From the NCBI RefSeq assembly GCF_051622035.1, contig NC_135357.1, positions 16,111,001-16,175,000 of the forward strand: DNA of 64,000 nt, written 5' to 3'. Positions 55,780 to 64,000 of this stretch are shown in pieces. The DNA is from Arctopsyche grandis. Taxonomy: Eukaryota; Arthropoda; Insecta; Trichoptera; Hydropsychidae. The notes under the pieces are model-generated. The model saw only the letters and a program-made list of their open reading frames with translations, made no database searches and was not told where the DNA came from. How positions within the stretch are numbered: position 1 is the first letter of the stretch; each line of letters opens with the position of its first letter. Both the position numbers and the translations under genes were made by a program.

Positions 55780-56802
55780 ATGATTTGCTATAAATGCAAA
55801 AGTGTTGTGTTGTTGACTAATTATGTGCTGTGCGAGCTTTGTGAAGAACCTTTCCACCATGATTGTGTGGGGATTTCGGAAACAAAATACAAAAAAATGA
55901 CGTCAAAGAATAAGGAAAAATGGCGATGCGTTTCTTGCCGTATCCATCCTAACCCCCTTCCGCCGTCTCAGTCCTCATCACTAATGCTCAGTTCTCAAGA
56001 TTCAGTCATCAGTCCTCAGCCATCTTTATTTGATATACTTAATGAAATTAAATGCTTTCGAGCAGACTTTAATACCATGAAAAATGAGTTTGAAAACATA
56101 AAATCTGTAATCACAGACATAAACAATAAATTATTCACAATAGAGGCTAAGTCTGATGAATTTGATGGGAGACTAACCACTGCTGAAAAGAAAATTTCCT
56201 GCTTTTCTGATGTAAATAAAGGTTTAATTGAGGCGCAAAATACTATTGTTGAACTGAAACAAGAAAACAATCTGCAAGATCAATTCTCTAGAAAAAACAA
56301 TGTAGAAATATCCGGCATACCTATGAAAAAGGGTGAAAATCTAGTGTCTATATTATATGACTTATGTGCTGTCGTGGGTCACAAATTGTGCGACACAGAT
56401 ATTGACACCATACACCGTGTGCGGCCGTACCCGTCCCAGGGCGTTGCAGGTTCACAGCAACAGCAACAGCGAGAGGGCAACAGCGATGTGAGTGTGCGCA
56501 CGTCATCAGTGGTCGTACGGTTCACTCAGCGCCGTCGTAAGGACCTGCTGATGGCGGCCGTGCGCGCCCGCCGCGGCATCACCACCAACGACATCAATAT
56601 TCCAGGCCCGCCCACCACCCTATACGTAACGGATCACCTTACACCAACGAATAAATTATTATTGAAGCGAGCACGCCAATTGAAAACTGAATATAACTAC
56701 GCCTACTTGTGGGTTAAAGATTGCAAGATCATGATTAGAAAAAGTGCGAGCTCCAATATCATACAAATCTCAAAAGAATCAGATCTTTGCAAAATCAAAT
56801 GA
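55780..56802 (+). CDS. Retrotransposon ORF1 protein with N-terminal PHD-type zinc finger
   Basis: 340 aa. Residues 3-53 carry a Cys/His pattern of PHD type: CYKC, then CELC, HHDC and CVSC at the end. Next come a Ser/Pro/Gln-rich linker and a helical, probably coiled-coil region (about 85-160; FNTMKNEFENIKSVITDINN). An RRM-like block follows (SRKNNVEISGIP ... DTIHRV), then a Q-run, an Arg-rich segment (QRRRKDLLMAAVRARRG), and a C-terminal domain (LYVTDHLTPTNKLLLKRARQ ... YLWVKDCKIMIRK) of the kind found in many insect retroelement ORF1 proteins. Role: RNA binding and RNP assembly. The start is the first ATG, right at the zinc finger. GC is locally high at 56400-56640. Confidence 0.85.
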   Translation: MICYKCKSVVLLTNYVLCELCEEPFHHDCVGISETKYKKMTSKNKEKWRCVSCRIHPNPLPPSQSSSLMLSSQDSVISPQPSLFDILNEIKCFRADFNTMKNEFENIKSVITDINNKLFTIEAKSDEFDGRLTTAEKKISCFSDVNKGLIEAQNTIVELKQENNLQDQFSRKNNVEISGIPMKKGENLVSILYDLCAVVGHKLCDTDIDTIHRVRPYPSQGVAGSQQQQQREGNSDVSVRTSSVVVRFTQRRRKDLLMAAVRARRGITTNDINIPGPPTTLYVTDHLTPTNKLLLKRARQLKTEYNYAYLWVKDCKIMIRKSASSNIIQISKESDLCKIK

Positions 56803-57187
56803 CTAAGTGCAATATTAAATTTTAATAACCTAATAATTATCTATGCATTTATTGTCTACTGGTCTGCATCACATATTATAATGTATGTGCAAACAATTAT
56901 GTACGTATGGCTATATAATTTATTATTTTTATTATTACTATATAACTATGCTATTTACATATATTTTACTCATAAACTAAAAAAGGTACGAGTTCGTTTT
57001 TATATTTGTGTCCATGTATACCTTTGCATTTCAACTGGTATCACCAAGGATGGTTTGCTTAATAATTCCATATCTTTATCTGTGTATGCAGTTATGTGTA
57101 TGTTTATATGCATATATCTATTTTCATTTATGCATATGGATATTTATATTTATATCAGTACGTGCTCTATCTACTTCCTTTTTTACA

Positions 57188-60040
57188 ATGTCTTCTAATC
57201 GTCTTGTCATTTATTATCAAAATGTCAGAGGTCTCCGAACTAAATCTGACTCTTTTCTTCAAAATGTATTAGTTAATAATTATGATATTATCTGTCTATC
57301 AGAAACTTGGCTAAATGACTCATTCAATAATAGTGAGTTTTTTGATGCCAGATATCAGGTGTTTCGACGTGACAGAGATTATTCTCTTCATAACCAAATA
57401 TTTGGTGGTGGTGTAATCATAGCTGTGAAAAATAATCTACCCTCTGTCATTCAAAATAATTGGTTAACTTCCACAGAAGACCTTTGGATTACTATTACCA
57501 CTAAATTTTTTAAACTAAATATCTGTACTGTCTATATTCCTCCTGGTAATTCTCACCAAACTCTATTAGTTACCCATTTAAATAAAGTATCTGATCTAAT
57601 AACCATTTATCCAGAGGATCGATTCATTTTACTCGGTGATTACAATCTTCCCACTATTGATTGGACAAAATACGACTCAAATCTGCATCTATTTCCTTCC
57701 AATTGTATTAATTTTTCTTCCCTTTCCTTTACTCAATTCTTATCTTATAATAAACTTTATCAATACAATTATTTGTCAAATACTAATAATCGTATTCTTG
57801 ACCTAGCTATTAGTAGTTTCCCCTTATATATTTCTCGTGCTGACTCTACGCTAATCCATGAAGATTCTCATCATTTATCCTTTTGCATCTCAATAATTTA
57901 CAACAAATCTTCACCCTTGAATTATAATTATAATAAAACTTTCCTCTTTAGAAAAGCTGACTATGCTACAATTATTCCAATTTTAAGCGATATCAATTGG
58001 AATTCACTTTTGTCCAATTTAAATATTGATTTAGCTTGTAAAAAATTTTACGATACCTTACAAAATATTATTGAATGCCACGTCCCTTTTACTCTTAAAT
58101 CTAAGCGTACCAAATATCCCCCTTGGTTTACATCGTCTCTTATTAAAATAATAAAAGAAAAAAACAAATTCCATAAAAAATTTAAAATTTATTCAAATCC
58201 CTTAGATTATCAAAGTTTTTCACTATTAAGAGCTCGAATTAAAAAATATTCTTTAATCTGCTTTAGAAATTATATTTCTCTTATTCAAAATAATATTAAA
58301 ACTAATCCCAAATCATTTTGGTCATATATAAATTCAAAAAAAAATACCTCCTCTTCATATCCTTCCGTAATGTATTATGGAAATAAGTCGGCTTCACATG
58401 GTTCTGAAATCTGTACCATTTTTGCTGACTATTTTGACTCCACTTTCAATAGTGATTCTACCATTAACCTTTCTATCTCTAATACAGATACTTCTTCTTG
58501 TAACTTATCTACTTTTCATTTTGACTTATCTACTGTACTCAGTCACATCAACTCTCTCAATGTTAATCTTGGTGCGGGTTGTGATGGTTTGCCTTCTTTT
58601 TTCCTTGTTAAATGTGCTGTCCCATTATCTCTTCCCATAACAATCCTTTTCAATCTTTCTATGTCGAACGGTAAATTTCCTGACTATTGGAAATTATCTT
58701 ACATCACCCCTATTTTTAAAAAAGGTGATAAGAATCTTATTGAGAATTACCGTCCTATATCTAAACTATCTGTCATTAGTAAAATCTTTGAAAAAATTAT
58801 CTATAATTTCCTTTTCTCCAATTTCAAAAACTACATTATACCTGAACAACATGGTTTTTTTAAGGGGAGATCGGTAGAGACTAACCTGCTTAATTTCACT
58901 AGTACTCTCACATCTTATATGGACAAACGAATCCAAATAGACGTCGTTTATACGGATTTCTCTAAAGCTTTTGATAAAATCAATCACAACCTTTTACTCA
59001 ATAAACTTTGGTCCCTTGGAATCCGAGGAAATTTATTTCGTTGGATCTCTTCGTATATACTAAATCGTCACCAAATCATAATTCTCAATGGTTTTAGATC
59101 ATCACTTAGACATATTCCTTCCGGTGTCCCACAAGGGTCGCATTTAGGTCCCTTATTCTTTTTACTCTATATTAATGATATCTCATACATCTTCAAACAT
59201 TCCTTTATACTTCTTTACGCTGATGATTTAAAAATTTACAAACCTATATACACCATAGACGATTGTCATAAGATACAAGAAGATCTAGATAGATTCTCTA
59301 TATATTGTTTAAATAATGATCTTTTTATTAATCTAGAAAAATGCTCTATTTTAAATTTCACTAGAAATAAGTCAATTATTACTAATCAATATCAATTAAA
59401 TCATTCAATCCTTAACACGTCATCTTCTATTAAGGATCTTGGTGTAATACTCAATAATAAACTAGATTTCTCTGAACATATTTCTTTTATTACCAACAAA
59501 GCATTTAAATCTCTTGGATTCCTACTCCGCTCAACAAAACCCTTTAATGATCCTTATGTACTAAAATTACTTTATTTTTCCTTTGTAAGGTCTCACCTTG
59601 AATTTGCCTCAATTATCTGGTCACCTTTTTATTTATCCCATATTAATTGTATTGAGAAAGTTCAACTTAAATTTATTAAATCCTTACGCTACCTTTTTCC
59701 TACCTATACCCATTCTACTGTTTCCGACATTTTAAAAATCCTTTCTTTTAACAATCTTTCTGTCAGGCGACGACATTCTGATGCTATATTCTTCTTTAAG
59801 CTCATAAATGGTTTCCTTGATTGTTCTGATTTACTGAATAAGGTTAATTTCAGAATCCCAGTTCGATACCCTAGACGCGTTACACTCTTTTCACTTGATC
59901 CTTTCAATACTAATTCCCAAAAATATTTTTATCTGCAGCGCGTTTATCGTATGTTTAACGGAGAGCTGAATGAGGTTGATCTGTTTGGTATTTCCCTACA
60001 TCAATTCAGGTCTAACATCAAGAGAATCTTGACCGATTGA
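57188..60040 (+). CDS. Retrotransposon ORF2: AP-endonuclease and reverse transcriptase
   Basis: 950 aa from ATG 57188. Endonuclease at about residues 1-235: YYQNVRGLRTKSD, LSETWL, GGGVIIAV, YIPPG, GDYN (Asp at about 151) and EDSHHLS. Reverse transcriptase at about 480-750: KKGDKNLIENYRPIS, EQHGFFKGRSVETN, YTDFSKAFD (Asp at about 590), SGVPQGSHLGPLFF and YADD (677-680). A C-terminal region follows (IWSPFYLSHINCIEKVQLKF, RRRHSDAIFFFKLINGF). No RNase H domain is evident. The frame is open further upstream to 57008, but that part is a T-rich hydrophobic stretch unlike any endonuclease, so 57188 is preferred. All catalytic motifs are present. Confidence 0.9.
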   Translation: MSSNRLVIYYQNVRGLRTKSDSFLQNVLVNNYDIICLSETWLNDSFNNSEFFDARYQVFRRDRDYSLHNQIFGGGVIIAVKNNLPSVIQNNWLTSTEDLWITITTKFFKLNICTVYIPPGNSHQTLLVTHLNKVSDLITIYPEDRFILLGDYNLPTIDWTKYDSNLHLFPSNCINFSSLSFTQFLSYNKLYQYNYLSNTNNRILDLAISSFPLYISRADSTLIHEDSHHLSFCISIIYNKSSPLNYNYNKTFLFRKADYATIIPILSDINWNSLLSNLNIDLACKKFYDTLQNIIECHVPFTLKSKRTKYPPWFTSSLIKIIKEKNKFHKKFKIYSNPLDYQSFSLLRARIKKYSLICFRNYISLIQNNIKTNPKSFWSYINSKKNTSSSYPSVMYYGNKSASHGSEICTIFADYFDSTFNSDSTINLSISNTDTSSCNLSTFHFDLSTVLSHINSLNVNLGAGCDGLPSFFLVKCAVPLSLPITILFNLSMSNGKFPDYWKLSYITPIFKKGDKNLIENYRPISKLSVISKIFEKIIYNFLFSNFKNYIIPEQHGFFKGRSVETNLLNFTSTLTSYMDKRIQIDVVYTDFSKAFDKINHNLLLNKLWSLGIRGNLFRWISSYILNRHQIIILNGFRSSLRHIPSGVPQGSHLGPLFFLLYINDISYIFKHSFILLYADDLKIYKPIYTIDDCHKIQEDLDRFSIYCLNNDLFINLEKCSILNFTRNKSIITNQYQLNHSILNTSSSIKDLGVILNNKLDFSEHISFITNKAFKSLGFLLRSTKPFNDPYVLKLLYFSFVRSHLEFASIIWSPFYLSHINCIEKVQLKFIKSLRYLFPTYTHSTVSDILKILSFNNLSVRRRHSDAIFFFKLINGFLDCSDLLNKVNFRIPVRYPRRVTLFSLDPFNTNSQKYFYLQRVYRMFNGELNEVDLFGISLHQFRSNIKRILTD

Positions 60041-60464
60041 TTCATTTTTTCTTCTATTCTATTTTTCCAATATTTCCATTATTTTTATACTTTAGTTTAG
60101 TTATGTAATGTGCTATTTAATCATATTATAGCTTTCATTCCTTTCCATTTCATTTGTTTATTTTGTATTTACCTTTTTCATTTGTTTTTTATATTTGTAA
60201 ATTTCAATTTCTTCTTATATTCTATCTTATAACCTTTTCCAAATATTTTAATACTATAGTTTAATTATGCAATGTACTACATATTTTGTCATGCCTTTAT
60301 TCTTTACTTTTTAATTTGTTTTCCTTATATTTATCTTTTTCATTTTTGTAAAAATCTATTATTGGACTCGGGTGTTACATATATTATTTATTTACTTTTT
60401 GTGTTTTTTATACCTATCTCTGTACATCCTGTCTGTTGATTTTTCAATTAATAAAATAAAATAA
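60041..60464 (+). other. LINE 3' UTR and tail
   Basis: T-rich sequence with the word TTTAGTTATGTAATGT and a partial repeat of it (TTTAATTATGCAATGTAC) about 145 bp apart, ending in an AATAAAATAAAATAA tail. A short-repeat tail instead of pure poly-A is common in this group. Confidence 0.65.
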
Positions 60465-60959
60465 CCAAGGGGCGCCGTGAGGCACCCTCATTTTTGATTA
60501 TAAAAGTGAAAAAAGAAATTGGCATCCATTAAACTTATGAAACCTTCTATATTCAATTTAATTTATATACTCACAATACAGACTACAAAATATAATAATT
60601 TATGATCAAGGCAAGAAATCAACAGTCAAATATCAACGAATAAAACTATAAAATAATAAACTGTAGTCGGTACAAATGGTTATTTGGAATTTCATATTAG
60701 TAAAATACTGCCAAAAAATTACGTTAAAAGAAATATTGGAAGTATTAAATAAATAAATAAATCTATAATCAATTTTGCATCAGCAAAAACCAGGAAACTT
60801 TTATTTAAAACATTTTTTGATAGTGTTTGAATATTTTATTTTACGTTAATATTTTATTATATCTTAATCTAATTTAATTTTATGTAGTTTTTAAAATATG
60901 TTCCATAATAACAAATTCATTTGGAAAATTTTATTTTATTCATTTTTTAATAATATATA
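60465..60959. other. Non-coding stretch after the LINE
   Basis: Begins CCAAGGGGCGCCGTGAGGCA, a motif repeated with changes at 61556-61620. The rest is AT-rich without a gene. Confidence 0.45.
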
Positions 60960-61620
60960 CTAGTGGTTTTACCCGGCTTCGCTCGGTATTTGTACTATAA
61001 ACCGCTTAAAAATGACTTATCTAACAGTAAACATTTAATTAAATTTATTTTAATAGTTTTATTTTATATACTCGTACATTTATTTGAATACTCATATGTT
61101 TTTTTTTCATTAAATTAACTGTCACGAACAAACAAACATATATACTGTCTCTTTCAAAATTATTTGTATACCAGAATCCGGCGTCTGCGCCCCCGGAGCC
61201 TTCGCCTCCAGAGGCTTCGCCCCCTAGGGCTTCGCCCTCGGTGGCTGTGCCTCCTTGGTCTTTGCCCCCGGGGACTTTGAATCGAAAAAAATCGAATCGG
61301 CGCCTATGAATCAAAAAAAAAAAAATCGAATTTGTCGACGACGAACGAAAGTTACATACTTACATCCATACATACATACATACATATGTATGTATGTATA
61401 TGCAAAGTCTCTTTCCAAATTATTATATACATATATTAGAATGAAGATTTAACATGCCTATTTTGAACAAATATTTGTAAATTTCATTTTGTTTTTTTCT
61501 TTATATGTATATATTTCTTCAAAATGAACCGTTTATAAAATTTCTTGATTAAAAATAACCAAGGTGGAGGGGGCGCTAAAAACCAATCTGCCTAGGGGCG
61601 CCGTATGTATGCCCTCAGGC
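60960..61620 (-). mobile_element. Helitron-like terminus, family 2, with minisatellite
   Basis: Read on the minus strand the segment ends CCGAGCGAAGCCGGGTAAAA, CCA, CTAG, then T (A at 60959 on the plus strand), which fits a Helitron 3' end with CTAG and A/T target. The same block, decayed, is at 10189. The body holds a GC-rich 15-bp tandem repeat. The far end is not identified; 61620 is only the last recognisable repeat motif. Confidence 0.45.
61185..61274. repeat. 15-bp GC-rich minisatellite, six units
   Basis: Six consecutive 15-bp units of the form CTTCGCCCCCNNNGG (CTGCGCCCCCGGAGC, CTTCGCCTCCAGAGG, CTTCGCCCCCTAGGG and so on). The minus strand would read as Gly/Glu/Ala repeats, a by-product of the 15-bp period. 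Its G+C stands out sharply from the surroundings. Confidence 0.9.
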
Positions 61621-62799
61621 CGGGCATGTACATTACATACTACATATATCTATTATTATATCACCAGATGAAAGAATGTTCGATTCGGGGAATGAATAGT
61701 AAGCAATCACACGTCAAAACGCATACAAGATAATCCCAAAGATAAATCTCCGTTCGAGATTTGATTTGACATCCTCGAGGGTCCTTGGAAGAATTAAGAG
61801 CCGCCCCGCCGCAAATCGTCAATTTTCGAGCGTCGCTCTGCCGTCGAGACGCGGAGAGATATAGAGGAAAAGAGAGAGTTTTCACCATGAGTAAAATTGT
61901 TTTTCTCCGACGGGAAATCATTTTTTTCGCTCGCTTTTACCTTATTACGATTGTCAGTCGAGTGTCACGCGCGCGAGAGCAACTTGTCACCGGAAATGCT
62001 CGACGATGTGATGCTGAAACGCGCGCTGAAATGAGTGCTTTGACACTCGCATACGAATACGCAGAATTTACTCAATATATACGTACAATATATGCGTTCA
62101 AACATCCACCAACACTTTACCTCAGGCTTTTTATATCATGTAGGAAAACGAACGAAAATGCTCATCGAAGATAAACGTATTTAAAATTTTAATTGAAAAA
62201 CATTGTTTGGTTGCAAACTTTCAATTTAAATTCCAATGTATTAAATATAGAACCTTATATTTTTTCTTCAATTAGAAATGGTTTCTGCTTGAAAATTGAC
62301 AGCTATATAAAACGACGCATTTAAATGAAAAAACAGTTGAAATTATCACTTTAACGAAAACATTTCATTAAATCACCGTATTATACATTTTCAAGTACCA
62401 AAACGTTTCAAAATATAATATTTCGACCATAAAAACTTTACCTGAAATTTAATTTTCAATATTTTCTTTTTTCATTAAAGCAAGGTAAACTTTTGCAAAG
62501 TTTACTTACAGCGCTTATCTTTCAATTTAAATTTAAACTAAAAAATGCTCTCACTTTAAATGTATGTAGTGTTGTAAAGCCGTGATTGAAAATATTTAAA
62601 ACGCCAACAATATAGATTTTCACCTTTCAATTAAATTTCAGTGCATATTAAAATCAATGTTTACTATCCAAAATTTTTGAATTACACGAATATAAGTTAG
62701 TATAAAAATATCTAAAATATTAATAGAGTTTTCGAAGTTGAGATGAATGTTTTAAATACATAGATATGTGAAATTAATATTAAGTGCATTTGAGCGAAT
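61621..62799. other. Non-coding stretch
   Basis: A moderate-GC island at about 61690-62060 contains a 129-aa ORF (61785-62174) with no recognisable domain and an AT-rich second half. The remainder is AT-rich. Confidence 0.35.
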
Positions 62800-63180
62800 G
62801 AACGCCGTTTTTAAATCAAAAAATGCCGCTGTCCAATGCACTCAAAGAAGTATGGAACGTTGTATGCTTGGCATAACGAGAAGAGATTGAATTAATGACC
62901 ATTCAATACTAGTAAAGATATTATATAATTGAATGAATGATTAGGTTGTGTAGCTAGAAGAATGGACGAAATGTAGATAAAATAAGTGCTTGAATTGTAC
63001 CCGAGGGAATGTATCTATGAATGTATGGAAAGGATAAAAAGATGACGATGGGAAGACGAAATTACAAAAATGTGTGGGATGAGAAATGGATGAGAGTTAC
63101 GCAAAAAAAAGACGAATTGAATAATGTTGGGAAGGCTTTCATCTAGCAGTGGATGGTGAATGGCTTTAAATGATGATGAT
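62800..63180 (+). mobile_element. RTE-like retrotransposon 3' end, copy 3
   Basis: Sense-oriented and much decayed: GTCCAATGCACTCAAAGAAG, GTATGCTTGGCATAACGAGA, AGAAGAATGGACGAAATGTA, GGATGAGAGTTACGC, ending in GATGATGATG at about 63171-63181. It matches the 3' part of the copies at 47725 and 52208. No open frame remains. Confidence 0.7.
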
Positions 63181-63760
63181 GTACATGTACGAATTTATCA
63201 CAAATTGGTCGAATTCTCCTCACCAAACATTTTTGAAATGTCTCAACACATATTCATACATATATTATAATATAATTCTCCAACACCAAATTATATTTAT
63301 GCATACATATGTTCACCACATCCATTTCATATTGCAGTGATATACCGTTATATGTACATATGTATGGAGATGCAAGATATCCACTGTACGCATGTACTCA
63401 GACATACCCTTCTCAAGAGACTTCACGTGGGTCTTATTATGCGTATGACACATCTGCTTGCGTATAAGATTATGCTTATGAAATGAACAATCACTTTATT
63501 TTAATTATTTAATATAATCCGAAATTCATTAGACTGAATTTCAGACTTTTGAATTAATTTAACAAGCTTTCGAGACTTTATATAATATAATAATATAAAT
63601 ATAATATATTATATATAATAATTACCATGTGGTGCTCCACTGTACATGGAATATAATATTTTTATTTGTATTTAATATTTTTTTGTCTCACTATGTTGCT
63701 TTCTTGTTTATATATTATTATGTATGCGCGTCAATTTAAATAAAATAAAATAATAATTTA
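63181..63760. other. Non-coding stretch
   Basis: AT-rich with a TACATATGTA cluster near 63350-63366 and TATAATA runs near 63580-63620; an A/T-rich piece precedes the SINE. No gene. Confidence 0.4.
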
Positions 63761-64000
63761 GCCAGCAGCATAGCTCGGTCGTTAAGCTTCTACCTAGCAC
63801 TGAGAGGCGCCGGGTTTGATCCTATGAGATGACCTCGATTGAAAAGATTTTTATTGTTGAAACGGTTCCCGATTAAATTGGCTAAAAACCTTCCTACCTA
63901 CTGTGTCACCACTATTCGAGTATGATTAATGTACAATTCATATAAATCTCCTTAATTACGAGTTTTCAGTGTCTCGTTATTCATTGACTTGTGTAATAAA
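63761..64000 (+). mobile_element. tRNA-derived SINE (type-2 head), cut by window end
   Basis: GCCAGCAGCATAGCTCGGTC (A box), GGGTTTGATCC (B box), then GTTGAAACGGTTCCC, CCTTCCTACCTACTGTGTC and a tail region matching 31740-31860 in reverse. The terminal stem-loop would lie beyond base 64000. Compared with the 31669 copy, it lacks the section between the head and GAAACGGTTCC. Confidence 0.75.

Larger units (their letters stand above)
55270..60464 (+). mobile_element. Apparently intact two-ORF non-LTR retrotransposon (PHD-finger ORF1 type)
   Basis: It has a 5' region of uncertain start, ORF1 (55780-56802), a 385-bp spacer, ORF2 (57188-60040), a T-rich 3' UTR of about 410 bp and a tail of AATAAAATAAAATAA (60450-60464). 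Both ORFs are open from ATG to stop with their expected motifs intact. Layout and motifs place it in the Jockey/CR1 group. The left boundary is not fixed, since no target-site duplication could be found; 55270 is a guess. It lies upstream of the dipeptidase gene, in opposite orientation. Confidence 0.8.

Noticed and set aside
61045..61314. Minus-strand 89-aa Gly/Glu-rich ORF
   Set aside because: Its Gly-rich part is the 15-bp minisatellite read in frame.
61785..62174. Plus-strand 129-aa ORF
   Set aside because: No domain or conserved feature; composition changes midway, as expected of chance.

Overview
The window looks like AT-rich, repeat-dense insect (or at least arthropod) chromosomal DNA. 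The order cannot be fixed from the sequence. The evidence is large introns, long (TA)n arrays, many TACATA/TATGTA microsatellites, tRNA-derived SINEs, Helitron-like elements, MITEs and several non-LTR retrotransposon families. No rRNA, free-standing tRNA, CRISPR array or bacterial-type operon was seen.

The only host gene I can support well lies on the minus strand across most of the window. Three exons (43993-42743, 29600-29450 and 557-329) have consensus splice sites and compatible phases (0/0 at the first junction, 1/2 at the second). They read through into the start of a membrane dipeptidase (renal dipeptidase-like, peptidase family M19). The model is a roughly 475-residue polar, probably cytoplasmic N-terminal region, one hydrophobic segment, then the DGHND zinc-ligand motif. 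The rest of the enzyme lies left of base 1. The introns are about 13.1 kb and 28.9 kb and hold almost all the mobile DNA described here.

Layout: 1-2.9 kb, dipeptidase exon 3, a Helitron-like element and simple repeats; 3.6-3.7 kb, a perfect 30-bp inverted repeat; 4.3-8.5 kb, (TA)n arrays and a decayed two-ORF non-LTR element (minus strand); 8.5-29.4 kb, mostly non-coding intron with MITEs, SINEs, LINE scraps and (TA)n arrays; 29.5 kb, exon 2; 30.6-38 kb, a second Helitron-like copy, SINEs, a truncated LINE, a possible 74-aa ORF and a hAT-like gene fragment; 39.1 kb, a 102-bp perfect palindrome; 42.7-44.3 kb, exon 1 and a candidate promoter; 44.8-55 kb, MITEs, SINEs and RTE-like fragments, one of them 5'-inverted; 55.3-60.5 kb, an apparently intact two-ORF non-LTR retrotransposon (PHD-finger ORF1, endonuclease/reverse transcriptase ORF2); 60.9-64 kb, another Helitron-like terminus with a 15-bp minisatellite, an RTE 3' end and a SINE cut by the window edge.

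The most unusual items are the three-exon dipeptidase with a long N-terminal extension, the SINE group with several tRNA-like heads joined to one body and a conserved 3' stem-loop, the intact LINE, the long palindromes at 3.6 and 39.1 kb, and a Helitron-type terminus next to a hAT-like gene fragment. All family names come from motif recognition by eye; no database search was run.
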